A stretch of 64,000 bases of DNA from positions 186,001 through 250,000 of the forward strand of contig JACJXW010000005.1 in assembly GCA_020636405.1 (NCBI GenBank), read 5' to 3'. Positions 8,367-17,211 of the stretch are shown here, piece after piece (the first letter of the stretch is position 1; each line of letters opens with the position of its first letter). The stretch is from Lewinellaceae bacterium (GTDB lineage: Bacteria; Bacteroidota; Bacteroidia; Chitinophagales; Saprospiraceae). A program made the translations under genes and the position numbers. The notes under the pieces are model-generated. The model made no database searches. It saw only the letters and a list, made by a program, of their open reading frames with translations, and was not told where the DNA came from.

Positions 8367-9689
8367 ATGAGAGTTATCAATAAATTTCTGATCATCATCC
8401 TGTTGTTCTCCCTGAGCGCATGCGAGCTGGACCTGGTCAACCCCAACGCGGCCACGGAAGAGCAGGTGCTCAATACCAAAGACGGCCTGATCTCTCTGGC
8501 CGTCGGCGTCCGGCAGCTTTATTCTACCAGCGCTTTTGGTATCGCTGTATTGTATACGTCCATCTCGACACGCGAGACTGGCGCCATGACAACTTTCTCC
8601 AGCCTGGAAGAACTGGAAATTGGAGGCCCCACGCTCAACGGCGATAATGAGCGGGTCACCCGGTTGTTTTCCAATGTCATGCGCGTGAAGGGCATGGCCG
8701 AAAACCTGGTGGCCAGTGTAGACAATGTATCCTTATCGAACGATACCAGAGCCAGCCTGCTGGCCTATGGCAACCTATTCCGCGCCATGTGCCTGGGCAT
8801 TCTGGCACAGAACTGGGAGCAGGCGCCCATCCTGAACTCCCCGAACAATGACGCTGCCTTCAGCGACAGAGCTGCCGTTTACGCCGAGGCTATCCGCATT
8901 CTGGATGAATCCGCTAAAGCCATGGAAGGAACGGCCATACCTTCAGATCTGGTAGGGCCCTTCGGCGAGATCGACCTGCTCAATACCTTGTATGCCTATC
9001 TGGCCCGTTATTACAATGCAACAGGCAACTACGATGCCGCCATAGCCACAGCCAACAAGGTGGACCTGGGGGCAACCTCTTATTTCTCTTACGATGCGGA
9101 AAACGCCAATCCGATTTTTGGCGGCTTTTTCGTCGGGACAGTGGAATATGCCCCCCGTACCAACTTCGGCCTTCCCGATGCGTTGGCGCCCGACCCCGCC
9201 GATGGACGAATTGGTTTTTACATGAATATTGTCGGCAACACCTCCCTTTACGGAGGGCTGCCGGTTGAAGAAATAGCGGCGCCCTTCTTCACCTCTCAGA
9301 CGGCTTCCATCCCGGCCTATTTGCCTGGTGAGATGCTGTTGATCAAAGCAGAGTCCTACGCCCGCAAAGGAGAGATCGGCAATGCGGAGGCCGCTCTGAA
9401 TATGGTTCGCCAGAAAACGGCCGACGATGACATCTACGGCATCGGGGCCGGCCTGGCCGATACTTATTCTTCGGGAGGCAACCAGGCGGCACTGCTCGAT
9501 GAGATCTACAAAAACCGCAGGGCCGAGTTGTTCCTCATTGGCACTTCACTGGATGACAGCCGCCGTTTTAATCGCCCGGAACCGCCGACTGCTACCGATT
9601 TCGCTTCGGAAAGGAACCGGAATTTCTACCCCTACCCGGACAACGAAAGGGAAAGCAACCCGAATACGCCGAATGACCCGCCTATTTGA
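8367..9689 (+). CDS. SusD/RagB family nutrient-binding lipoprotein
   Basis: A 440-residue SusD-like lipoprotein, the lid of the SusC transporter. The lipobox FSLSAC places the lipidated cysteine at residue 19, followed by ELDLVNPNAATEEQV. TPR-like helices fill the middle. The C-terminal part has the family pattern GEMLLIKAESYARKGEIGNA, then EIYKNRRAELFLIG and DDSRRFNRP near the end. The gene lies 43 bases after susC on the same strand, the standard pair arrangement. It is on the short side for SusD proteins (often 480-600), in keeping with a small or unusual ligand. A perfect hairpin follows the gene. Confidence 0.93.
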   Translation: MRVINKFLIIILLFSLSACELDLVNPNAATEEQVLNTKDGLISLAVGVRQLYSTSAFGIAVLYTSISTRETGAMTTFSSLEELEIGGPTLNGDNERVTRLFSNVMRVKGMAENLVASVDNVSLSNDTRASLLAYGNLFRAMCLGILAQNWEQAPILNSPNNDAAFSDRAAVYAEAIRILDESAKAMEGTAIPSDLVGPFGEIDLLNTLYAYLARYYNATGNYDAAIATANKVDLGATSYFSYDAENANPIFGGFFVGTVEYAPRTNFGLPDALAPDPADGRIGFYMNIVGNTSLYGGLPVEEIAAPFFTSQTASIPAYLPGEMLLIKAESYARKGEIGNAEAALNMVRQKTADDDIYGIGAGLADTYSSGGNQAALLDEIYKNRRAELFLIGTSLDDSRRFNRPEPPTATDFASERNRNFYPYPDNERESNPNTPNDPPI

Positions 9690-9710
9690 GGTAGGTTGAA
9701 GTAAAAAACG

Positions 9711-9746
9711 TGAGCCATCCCAAATCATTTAAGTTGGGATGGCTCA
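9711..9746. terminator. Perfect 13-bp hairpin after susD; ends shared with the element at 34164
   Basis: TGAGCCATCCCAA (9711-9723) and TTGGGATGGCTCA (9734-9746) form a perfect 13-bp stem with a 10-base loop between the convergent susD and CHU_C genes. The stem sequence matches the outer arms of the 159-bp palindromic element at 34164-34322, so it may be a solo or internally deleted copy that acts as a bidirectional terminator. Confidence 0.6.
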
Positions 9747-9784
9747 TGTGCCTCTTAATGCCTGGAGGCAAAACCATCCCCATC

Positions 9785-11923
9785 CTACCGAAGCAGGGTT
9801 ACATCCCCCTGGGTTACCTTTTCCTCCCCGCACAGCTCCGCCCTGGCCACGAAGAAATAGACTTCAGAAGGGGCGGGAACCCCTTCAAAAGTACCATCCC
9901 AGCCCTCTGATACAGGTGAATATTCATACACCTGCCGACCCCAGCGGTTGAATACCGAGAAGGAGAGGTTTTGCTCAGACAGCAATACGGGTTTGAAGAA
10001 GTCGTTGATGCCATCCCCATTGGGCGTAAATGCGTTGGGGACGGCGAGGATGCAGGCCGCTTCGTTGATATTGATCAATACCGTATCTGTTGCGGTGCAG
10101 CCTTCGGCATTGCTGACGGTCACGAGATAGGTAGTGGTACGGCCAGGGCTGGCTTCAGGATTGGGGCAATCGGTGCAGCTCAGGCCCTCTGACGGGCTCC
10201 AGGCGTATATGGCACCCCCCGAGGCCAGCAGTTCTATCGATTCGCCGGGGGCGATGGTGGTATCGGCCGGTTCGGCAAGGGCTACCGGAGAAGGCAGCAG
10301 GCGCACATACACCGTATCACTGGCGAGGCAGCCCTCTTCCTCTGCCGTCAAAATATAGAAAGTATCCCTTTCGGGCAGGGCCAGCGGAGAGAGGCTATTG
10401 GGGTCGGAAAGCCCTGCGGTGGGCTGCCAGCTGAAAGTGCCGATGGCGCTGGCTTCCAGCCGGGTGGGAGTGCCTTCACAAACCTCCAGGCCCGGGCCGG
10501 CATCGGCGCTGACTTCCACCTGGTTGACCGTGACGGTATCCACTCCCTGTCCGCAGCCTGCCGTTACCGTTACACTGTAATTGCCGCTATCGGCCACTTC
10601 GATCTGCCGGGTAGTGTCGCCGGTACTCCAAAGGTAGGAGGCGTCTGCGATGCCGGCATCTAACATAAGAGACTCTCCAGGGCAGATGGTTTCGTCCATG
10701 CCCAGGTTCACAGGTAAGGGGTCGGCCGTATTGTCGGCCAGCCACTGGGCGGGGAAGTTGGGCAGGCCGAGGAAGATGAGGCTGCTTTCTTCGAGTTCCT
10801 TAAGGAAGAGGATATTGGCATCCAGGGCGCCGCCGGTATTGGCGCAGGTGATGGCCGAGAGAAAAACCCGCTGGCCGCTACCAGCGTTGTACAGGCTGTA
10901 GAAGTAGATGTTGCGGTCGGGCCCCAGTTGCAGATAGCCCGAAAAAAGGTAGGTGTCGGATCCTATGGATTGCGGCAGTGAACCTATCGTTGTAACACTA
11001 CCGGGAATGTCGGCGGACAACAGATCAAAGCGTAGGATGTCTTGGGTGACAAACCCTGCAGTAGTACCGTACAAATATCGGCTGTTGGCTGAAAATTCAA
11101 CCTGCCCTCCCACCGGTAGCTGCCGGGCATTGCTGATCGCTCCGGTGGACCAATCAAAGGCGTACAGGCCCCAGGCGTCGCCACTGCTTGCCGCCAGCCA
11201 CTGCCCATCGGGAGAAGACTTGATCACTCCACCATTAGCCAGTCCCGGATCGAAAAAAGCCGGATTACCTACGCCAGCCGCCGTGATCGAAAAAACAGCA
11301 AAACCGTTTCCATCCGATCGGTGCACGATGATCCAGTAATCCGTTCCATTGGCATGGCGAACGGCGCAGAGCCCTTCGAAAGTTGGAAGGTAAAGGCCCT
11401 CGGTGTAGCTTTCTACGCCTCCAAGGCCACCATTGAGCGCCATATCGATGATAAAATACGAAAGCCCTCGGCCTTCCGGCTGGCCTGGCACAGAACCGCC
11501 GATATCGAATTCTGCTTCTTCCATGGTGAACAGGTAGTACTTTCCAGGTTCCCCCGGTTTGGGAAAAGCTACGGAGGATTGGGCGGCGCTCCAGCCGCCG
11601 CCTTCGGTAAAGCTCATGTCGTACATCACCTCGTTCTGTCGGTTCCAGATCGTTCCTGCGGGCTGGCCGCCGCTCTGTATGGGGTCTCGGCCACCGCCAT
11701 TGGAATAGAACAGCAGGCCGCCGGCGTCATCGCTTATGGCAGCGCAGCCCTCGGCTGTCTGCATTGCGGTGTTCGCATTCAGGACAGGGGCGCCACCGCT
11801 GAAATCCAGCGCCAGTTTGTCGCCGAAGTGCCAGTGGGTGGCCCATTCTTTCTGAGCATTCGATCGCGATGTTAGAAGAAAAGTCAGAGCGAGGAGGGTA
11901 CAGAAACGTAGTGTCAGTTGCAT
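9785..11923 (-). CDS. T9SS-secreted protein with CHU_C (type B) sorting domain
   Basis: A 712-residue secreted protein. A signal peptide (cleavage near SRSNAQ, residue 24) is followed by a beta-propeller-like N-terminal half (EGCAAISDDAGGLLFYSNGG, the pattern of gliding-motility-associated proteins), two or three Ig/PKD-like modules rich in cysteine (VCEGTPTRLEASA; CTDCPNPEASPG), and the gliding-motility-associated C-terminal domain of about 85 residues beginning AVPNAFTPNGDGINDFF and ending VTQGDVTLLR. That last domain is the type B signal that directs export through the type IX system and retention at or release from the surface. The gene is convergent with susD and separated from it by a perfect hairpin. 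The ligand or role of the propeller is unknown. Confidence 0.9.
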   Translation of the reverse strand: MQLTLRFCTLLALTFLLTSRSNAQKEWATHWHFGDKLALDFSGGAPVLNANTAMQTAEGCAAISDDAGGLLFYSNGGGRDPIQSGGQPAGTIWNRQNEVMYDMSFTEGGGWSAAQSSVAFPKPGEPGKYYLFTMEEAEFDIGGSVPGQPEGRGLSYFIIDMALNGGLGGVESYTEGLYLPTFEGLCAVRHANGTDYWIIVHRSDGNGFAVFSITAAGVGNPAFFDPGLANGGVIKSSPDGQWLAASSGDAWGLYAFDWSTGAISNARQLPVGGQVEFSANSRYLYGTTAGFVTQDILRFDLLSADIPGSVTTIGSLPQSIGSDTYLFSGYLQLGPDRNIYFYSLYNAGSGQRVFLSAITCANTGGALDANILFLKELEESSLIFLGLPNFPAQWLADNTADPLPVNLGMDETICPGESLMLDAGIADASYLWSTGDTTRQIEVADSGNYSVTVTAGCGQGVDTVTVNQVEVSADAGPGLEVCEGTPTRLEASAIGTFSWQPTAGLSDPNSLSPLALPERDTFYILTAEEEGCLASDTVYVRLLPSPVALAEPADTTIAPGESIELLASGGAIYAWSPSEGLSCTDCPNPEASPGRTTTYLVTVSNAEGCTATDTVLININEAACILAVPNAFTPNGDGINDFFKPVLLSEQNLSFSVFNRWGRQVYEYSPVSEGWDGTFEGVPAPSEVYFFVARAELCGEEKVTQGDVTLLR

Positions 11924-12054
11924 GGATCATCCGGTTGTTTGGAACCAGATATAAAACTATTCATTGATTCCTGAGGGCAAGCAATTTAATGATGTTTTTT
12001 GGTGTGAATTCATCGGGTTTGTCGCAGTTTTTTCAAAAATCGTGCGCCCCTTCC

Positions 12055-12684
12055 TCAATGGTAACGGCTCCACAAAGCCTGGCCTATTCCATACAGCAGT
12101 ACCAGCAGCAGCACCAGCAGTAACCCGGAAAAGATCAGCCCGTAGTGGCGCTGTACCCAGGGGATCTCCCCGAAGAAAAAACCGGCGAGCACGTAGGCGG
12201 TGATCCAGGCTATGCCCCCCAGGATGTTGTAGGGGGTGAAAAGCCGGAAGGACATGGCGGTTAGCCCGGCGGCAAAGGGCACCAGGGTGCGCATGAAGGG
12301 GAAAAAGCGGCTCAGGGCCACCGCCCAGGGGCCGTAGCGGTCATGGTATTGGTGGGCTTTCTCCAACTGGCGTGCCCAAACGGTATCCTTTTTCTGAAAA
12401 AAACGGTGCCCCAGGTATTTGCCGATAAAGTAGTTGGACGTGTTGCCGGCGATTGTAGCCAGGGATAAAAGCGGCAGCAGAATACCCAGCTCCAGCGCAC
12501 CGCTGGCGGCAAAAAGGCCGGCGGAGAACAGCAGCCCGTCGCCCGGAAAAAAAGCGATGACCACCAGCCCGGTTTCAATAAATATGATGAGGAACAGAAA
12601 GAGATAAACCAGATCCCCATACCGGGAGATGAGCTCTCCCAGCATCTGGTCTGCCTGCATCATCCATTCTAAAAATTCTGCCAT
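12055..12684 (-). CDS. DedA family membrane protein
   Basis: A 209-residue integral membrane protein of the DedA/VTT family, whose members act in lipid-carrier (undecaprenyl-phosphate, phospholipid) flipping and membrane homeostasis. Hallmarks are present: ETGLVVIAFFPGDGLLFSAG near residues 37-56, AGNTSNYFIGKYLG, and the conserved SRFFPFMRTLVPFAAGL segment with the R and P residues needed for function. At least five hydrophobic segments are visible. It is a single gene, with a 293-base downstream-gene gap on its 5' side that contains an 8-bp tandem repeat. Confidence 0.92.
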   Translation of the reverse strand: MAEFLEWMMQADQMLGELISRYGDLVYLFLFLIIFIETGLVVIAFFPGDGLLFSAGLFAASGALELGILLPLLSLATIAGNTSNYFIGKYLGHRFFQKKDTVWARQLEKAHQYHDRYGPWAVALSRFFPFMRTLVPFAAGLTAMSFRLFTPYNILGGIAWITAYVLAGFFFGEIPWVQRHYGLIFSGLLLVLLLVLLYGIGQALWSRYH

Positions 12685-12822
12685 AGGCTGGTTTTCACAG
12701 TAGGTACTCGATGGAAACAGGTAGAAATACCATGGAAATAGGTTTGTCCGGATAGCACTGCCAGCCTGTTTCCAAGTATTTCGATGTGTTTCTTTAATTC
12801 CCCTTCAGGCTCCGCCCGGCAA

Positions 12823-12966
12823 CAATAGAACAATCTAACAATCTAACAATCCAACAATCCAACAATCCAACAATCCAGCAATCCAGCAATCCAACAATCC
12901 AGCAATCCAACAATCTAACAATCCAGCAATCCAACAATCCAGCAATCCAACAATCCAACAATCCCG
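12823..12966. repeat. 8-bp tandem repeat array, about 18 units
   Basis: Eighteen head-to-tail octamers, mostly CAATCCAA, CAATCCAG and CAATCTAA, run from 12823 to 12966 and stop 12 bases before the pirin stop codon. The period (8) is not a multiple of three and the array is non-coding in every frame. Variation is confined to positions 6 and 8 of the unit. A shorter array at 62561-62612 has related units on the opposite strand. There are no spacers, so it is not a CRISPR. Confidence 0.9.
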
Positions 12967-12977
12967 CCTAAAGCATT

Positions 12978-13970
12978 TCAATCCCCCAATCCCCCGAGCT
13001 TCCCACTCTGGTAATCCATGATCGCCTGCCGGATCTCGGCTTCCGAATTCATAACAAAGGGGCCGTGAGCCACGATCGGCTCGTTGTAGGGCTCGCCGTG
13101 GCAGAAGATCAGGGTGGCATCGGTGAGCGCTTTGACGGAAATGGCTTCGCCCTCATTGCTGAATTCCACGAGGGTGTGGGTAGCGGCGTTTTGCCCGTTG
13201 ACCTCCACCTCTCCGTTCACAACATAAAAGAGGATGTTGCGCTTAGCCTCTACCTGGGTTTGCAGGTTTCCGCCTTCCTTGAACTGAATGCTGGTCGTGT
13301 ATATGTCTGTCAGGGAAGGCACCGGGCCTTCGGTATTGCCCCATTTGCCGGAGATGAGGTTGACCGTTACGCGGCCGCCGTCCAGCTCGACGGCCGGGAT
13401 GCCGTCCTTTTGCAGGCCGATGTAGCTGGGTTTGACCATCTTAAACCGGGACGGTAAGTTCAGCCAGATCTGGATGACCTCCTCCATGCCGCCATTTTTC
13501 TTGAAGGCCTCTGAAGAGACCTCGGCGTGGATGAGGCCGCTGCCGGCGGTCATCCACTGTATGCCTCCGGCGTTGATGACGCTTTCGCCGGTCATGGAGT
13601 CGCGGTGCATGATATCGCCCTGCAGGATATAGGTCAGGGTCTCGAAACCGCGGTGCGGGTGCGGGCCGAAAGGCAGGCCGTTGTTATTGGGGCCGTACCG
13701 TTGCGGCCCGTGGTGGTTGAGAAACAGGAATGGGTCGAGGTACCGGATGCTGCCGGTGGGCATAGCCCGGTAGGTGATGAGGTCGTCGATGGGGCTGTAA
13801 ACGGCTTTGTGTAGTTTTTTTATGGTGCGCATGTTGTCTGGTTTGGAATAGCCGGTTAGCTGGATGGAGGCCATAGCCACATTGGCGGCGCCATTTTGTT
13901 CTTGTCGCAGTTGGCATCCGTTCAGCAGCAGAACGGCCAGTAATGAACATATGTGGAATTTGGAGGACAT
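12978..13970 (-). CDS. Pirin family protein with a lipoprotein signal
   Basis: A 330-residue bicupin of the pirin family. Metal-ligand residues are in place: FGPHPHRGFETLTY (two His) and SGLIHAEVS (His and Glu). The C-terminal cupin ends with GPFVMNSEAEIRQA, a family signature. Some pirins have quercetinase activity; others act as redox-sensing nuclear or cytoplasmic regulators. Unusually, the start ATG at 13970 gives a perfect lipoprotein signal, with a hydrophobic core and lipobox LLNGC (Cys19), then a 28-residue linker before the cupin. This predicts a periplasmic, lipid-anchored pirin rather than a cytoplasmic one. An internal ATG at about residue 47 (MRTIKKLHK) would give the ordinary cytoplasmic form. 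Confidence 0.9.
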   Translation of the reverse strand: MSSKFHICSLLAVLLLNGCQLRQEQNGAANVAMASIQLTGYSKPDNMRTIKKLHKAVYSPIDDLITYRAMPTGSIRYLDPFLFLNHHGPQRYGPNNNGLPFGPHPHRGFETLTYILQGDIMHRDSMTGESVINAGGIQWMTAGSGLIHAEVSSEAFKKNGGMEEVIQIWLNLPSRFKMVKPSYIGLQKDGIPAVELDGGRVTVNLISGKWGNTEGPVPSLTDIYTTSIQFKEGGNLQTQVEAKRNILFYVVNGEVEVNGQNAATHTLVEFSNEGEAISVKALTDATLIFCHGEPYNEPIVAHGPFVMNSEAEIRQAIMDYQSGKLGGLGD

Positions 13971-14071
13971 GAATATTTCGTTCTCTTTTTATCGTCACTT
14001 AAGAAACTGAGGGAATGGAAATATGTTTAGCGAAATTTGTTGTACTTTTTTGCATAAATAATCTAATGATC

Positions 14072-14872
14072 ATGGAAGAGCGAAAAACCCTCTGCTTCCA
14101 GCTACTCCTTACCGTCATTCTCATCCTGATGGCAATAGGGTGCCGGCAGCAAAGCTATCGGGATAATGTCCCCGCCATCCCCTCTATGCTCGACACCTTA
14201 TACGACACTTACGAGGAGCGGCAGGTCTTAAAAGTCCGAAGAATCTTCCGGAAAGGGATAACTTACCGCTATCGGGCAGTATACACGAACCAACAGGGAG
14301 AGGTCATCTCCGACAATTTCGCGGAGATCACCCCATTGGGCGAACGCTGGGAATACCAACCTGAACGGCAGGATGTGGTCGCGATAAAATTGGGGTTCAC
14401 AGAAGAGGAAAAAGCCAGGATACTCGCCAATCCCATCAACAAAACCATTGATCTGGAAGGCAGATGGATGGAAGAAACCAGGGAAGGGGTCATTGAAAAC
14501 ACCAAAGAAGTCTGGATGCATCCCATTCGCCACAATCAATACATCTTTACCGAGGTCGCTGCCTTCCCCGAAGTGCGTTTCCCTTTGGAGGTAGGCAAAG
14601 AGTGGAGGTCAGGCCTGGGTGGCCTGGGTGGCTGGGGCGATTGGGATGGCATGGACATCTTATCGGATTATAAGATCACTGGAAAAGAAAAAATTAAACT
14701 AAAGATCGGTCCCATTGAATGCTGGGTGGTTGAAACGGTTTCTACTTTTGGCCTGGGTACTTCAACAGCTACTTTCCATTTTCACGAAGACCTGGGTTTT
14801 GTGAGGATGAACTATACCAACTACCTGGGCCAGGGGCTAATATTTGAACTGGAAGAAGTGGCGGAAATATGA
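14072..14872 (+). CDS. Hypothetical lipoprotein
   Basis: A protein of about 266 residues that I do not recognise. The N-terminus has a strong hydrophobic stretch ending in a lipobox (LMAIGC), so it should be a membrane-anchored lipoprotein. The rest is soluble and beta-rich. Around residue 180 there is a glycine-tryptophan run (GLGGLGGWGDWDG). The last 60 residues (GPIECWVVETVSTFGLGTS, then LGFVRMNYTN) resemble the beta strands of DUF3108- or LolA-type lipid-binding folds, but this is only an impression. The frame is open upstream to 14015; ATG at 14072 (or 14066) puts the signal peptide at the usual distance. It is divergent from the pirin gene and followed by a strong terminator, so it is probably monocistronic. 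Confidence 0.7.
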   Translation: MEERKTLCFQLLLTVILILMAIGCRQQSYRDNVPAIPSMLDTLYDTYEERQVLKVRRIFRKGITYRYRAVYTNQQGEVISDNFAEITPLGERWEYQPERQDVVAIKLGFTEEEKARILANPINKTIDLEGRWMEETREGVIENTKEVWMHPIRHNQYIFTEVAAFPEVRFPLEVGKEWRSGLGGLGGWGDWDGMDILSDYKITGKEKIKLKIGPIECWVVETVSTFGLGTSTATFHFHEDLGFVRMNYTNYLGQGLIFELEEVAEI

Positions 14873-14879
14873 CAAGTGC

Positions 14880-14927
14880 CCGGCAGGCGGTGGCCTCAGC
14901 CAGGGCGTCGCCGCCTGCCGGTTTTTT
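14880..14927 (+). terminator. Rho-independent terminator
   Basis: CCGGCAGGCGG (14880-14890) pairs perfectly with CCGCCTGCCGG (14911-14921) and is followed by six T residues. It lies 8 bases after the stop of the preceding lipoprotein gene, a textbook intrinsic terminator. Confidence 0.85.
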
Positions 14928-15011
14928 GCAATGCACCAGCGCTTAACGGCATTTTCCCTAAAGGATTAGCCTATTCTTCCGTATCTTCAACAGGCCACTA
15001 AAACTCCTGTC

Positions 15012-16721
15012 ATGAATACCCCTTTACGGATTATCGCTGTCTTCCTGGTTTTCCTTTTTCTTGGTGTTCCTTTCCAAAACATGGCCCAGCAACCCGGGAA
15101 CAGCCGCATACCCGAATATGCGGAACTTCCCGACGACCCTTATGTCCTGGTGGAAAGGGCAGGCCGGGCGTCGTCTCCCGCTTATCACTATACCACCGCT
15201 CGGTTCACCACCGTGCAGGCCAACGTCAACGAAGCGGGGGAGAACATGCTCGGCGACGCTGCCAACGAGCCCTCCCTGGCCATCGACCCCACCAACCCCG
15301 ACAGAATGATCATCGGCTGGCGACAGTTCGATACCATTGCCAGCAACTTCCGGCAGGCCGGCTTTGCTTACACCACCGATGGCGGACAGCGCTGGACGTT
15401 CCCCGGCGTGATCGAGCCGGGTGTCTTCCGATCCGACCCGGTGCTCGATTTCAACACGGAGGGGCAGATCTATTACAACAGCCTGAGTTCGGACGTTTCG
15501 AATTACTTCTGTCATGTGTTTAAATCAACTGGTGATGGCGCCTGGGATGAGGGGGCTTACGCCTACGGAGGCGATAAGCAGTGGATGGTTATCGACCGGA
15601 GCGGCGGCCAGGGCGACGGGCACCTCTACGCCAACTGGAAACAGAGCTTCAGCGCCTGCTTTCCAGGGAGCACCACCCGTTCCACCGACGGCGGCGCCAC
15701 CTTTGAGGACTGTGTGGAAACCATGGGCGAACCCATCCGCGGCACCCTGGCAGTGGGGCCACAGGGGGAACTCTATGCTTTCGGACAACAGGGGGAAAGT
15801 TTTGTCATCGCCCGGTCTTTCACCGCCCGCGATCCCGCTCTGCCGGTCACCTGGGATCTCCATACCGAGGTGCCGCTGGGCGGCCCCATTGGGCTGTACG
15901 ACGGCCCCAACCCCGGAGGTATGCTCGGCCAGGCCTGGGTGGCCACCGATCACTCCGGAGGAGCTACGAACGGAAACGTCTATGCGTTGTGTTCCGTTGA
16001 ACGCCAGGACATCGACGATCCACTGGACGTCATGTTCTCACGCAGTACTGACGGCGGCGAGACGTGGAGCGAGCCCCTCCGGATCAACGACGACCTGCCC
16101 GGCGAGGGCTGGCAGTGGTTCGGCACCCTCGCGGTTGCTCCCAATGGGCGCATCGATGTCGTCTGGCTGGATACCCGTCTCGACCCCGGCGGCCTGGGCT
16201 CCGCCCTGTTTCATTCCTCTTCCACCGACGGCGGCCTAAACTGGTCGTCCAACGAGCAGCTCTCCGAAATATTCGACCCCCACCTGGGGTGGCCCAACCA
16301 AACCAAAATGGGCGACTATTTCCACATGATCTCCGACAATGCCGGCGCCCACCTGGCCTGGGCAGCCACCTTCAACGGAGAGCAGGACGTGTACTATAGT
16401 TACATCCCGGCGGAACCGATAATGGCGGAAAAGAACCTCACTGAATCCAACAGGATGGTGGAGAGCTTTCCCAACCCTTTTAGTAGCTCCACGAACATTC
16501 GATACCGGCTGGAGGCTCCGGGCCTGGTACAGCTGAATGTTTTCAATAGCTATGGGCAATTGGTGCATGTTCTGGAAAAGGGGCAAAAGTTGGCAGGGCG
16601 GCATACGGCAAGTTGGGATGGAAGGCGCCGGCAGGGCGGTTGGGCGCCGGCAGGCCTATATTTTTACCAGTTGACGATAAACGGCAGCGTGATCGGGGTG
16701 GGGCGGATGGTGAAGATATAG
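15012..16721 (+). CDS. T9SS type A-sorted protein with BNR (sialidase-like) repeats
   Basis: A 569-residue secreted protein. A signal peptide (about 1-25, ending NMAQ) is followed by a six-bladed propeller-like region. It opens with EPSLAIDPTNPDRMIIGWRQ and contains Asp-box motifs TTDGGQRWTF, STDGGATFED, STDGGETWSE and STDGGLNWSS. The C-terminal 80 residues form a type A T9SS sorting domain: SFPNPFSSSTNIRYRLE, then LNVFNSYGQLV and GLYFYQLTINGS. The fold resembles exo-sialidases, but I do not see the full catalytic set of arginines and the Asp/Tyr/Glu residues, so the enzyme activity is open. The protein is predicted to be exported and attached to or released from the cell surface. It is preceded by a strong terminator and stands alone. 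Confidence 0.88.
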   Translation: MNTPLRIIAVFLVFLFLGVPFQNMAQQPGNSRIPEYAELPDDPYVLVERAGRASSPAYHYTTARFTTVQANVNEAGENMLGDAANEPSLAIDPTNPDRMIIGWRQFDTIASNFRQAGFAYTTDGGQRWTFPGVIEPGVFRSDPVLDFNTEGQIYYNSLSSDVSNYFCHVFKSTGDGAWDEGAYAYGGDKQWMVIDRSGGQGDGHLYANWKQSFSACFPGSTTRSTDGGATFEDCVETMGEPIRGTLAVGPQGELYAFGQQGESFVIARSFTARDPALPVTWDLHTEVPLGGPIGLYDGPNPGGMLGQAWVATDHSGGATNGNVYALCSVERQDIDDPLDVMFSRSTDGGETWSEPLRINDDLPGEGWQWFGTLAVAPNGRIDVVWLDTRLDPGGLGSALFHSSSTDGGLNWSSNEQLSEIFDPHLGWPNQTKMGDYFHMISDNAGAHLAWAATFNGEQDVYYSYIPAEPIMAEKNLTESNRMVESFPNPFSSSTNIRYRLEAPGLVQLNVFNSYGQLVHVLEKGQKLAGRHTASWDGRRRQGGWAPAGLYFYQLTINGSVIGVGRMVKI

Positions 16722-17211
16722 GGCTTTACTGAAAGTGGAACAGGAGTCATGCGAATCAGGGGCTAAAGGGCCCTGAAAGGGCCGGGGTGCAAAATAGCAG
16801 ACAGCTTATGCGATACTTTTGGTACGGAGAAATGTACGATTTTTGACGTGCGATGTGCGATTTTTGATGGGGCTCTTTGGGAGCAGCGCTTTCAGGGCAG
16901 CCCTACATCGAAAATCGAACGTCACAAATCAAATATCAAACGTAACTCTTCAGCTATTCGCCGTTCGCTAAACGCTGCCTCAAAACCCGGATCTAGAGCA
17001 AAGAACTGGTTCCTTGAGTTTGGATTCCTGCAAAAAGGGGCATAGTGCTGCGAATAGCGAACCGCTAAAAGCGAAATACTGATAGTTACTATCAAACATC
17101 AAAAAAGGGAGTGGCGCCAGGATTGGGCCACGGCATCTTTCGGGCAGGCCGCTTAAAAAAGTATCCCGAACTTTTGCCTTGGCAATAATTCGGGATGCTC
17201 TCCTATCTCGC
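16722..17211. other. 490-base intergenic region
   Basis: No credible coding frame. It lies between two convergent genes and contains the inverted 7-bp repeat arrays described at 16835-16945. The remainder (16946-17211) shows no strong promoter or terminator that I can identify. Confidence 0.6.
16835..16945. repeat. Inverted pair of 7-bp tandem repeat arrays flanking a hairpin
   Basis: Left arm 16835-16869 holds five heptamers (TACGATT, TTTGACG, TGCGATG, TGCGATT, TTTGATG). Right arm 16904-16945 holds six (TACATCG, AAAATCG, AACGTCA, CAAATCA, AATATCA, AACGTAA). The right-arm units are degenerate reverse complements of the left-arm units (CATCGCA / CATCAAA type). The two arms abut an inner stem GGGCT (16870-16874) / AGCCC (16899-16903), so the whole can fold back. 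The same heptamers occur as a cleaner array at 45835-45904. Confidence 0.7.

Noticed and set aside
5363..9689. A complete polysaccharide utilisation locus around SusC/SusD
   Set aside because: No glycoside hydrolase, sulfatase, sigma/anti-sigma or hybrid two-component gene sits next to the pair; the BNR gene upstream is separated by two hairpins.
12823..12966. CRISPR array
   Set aside because: Units are 8 bases, head-to-tail, with no spacers and no cas genes; a simple tandem repeat.
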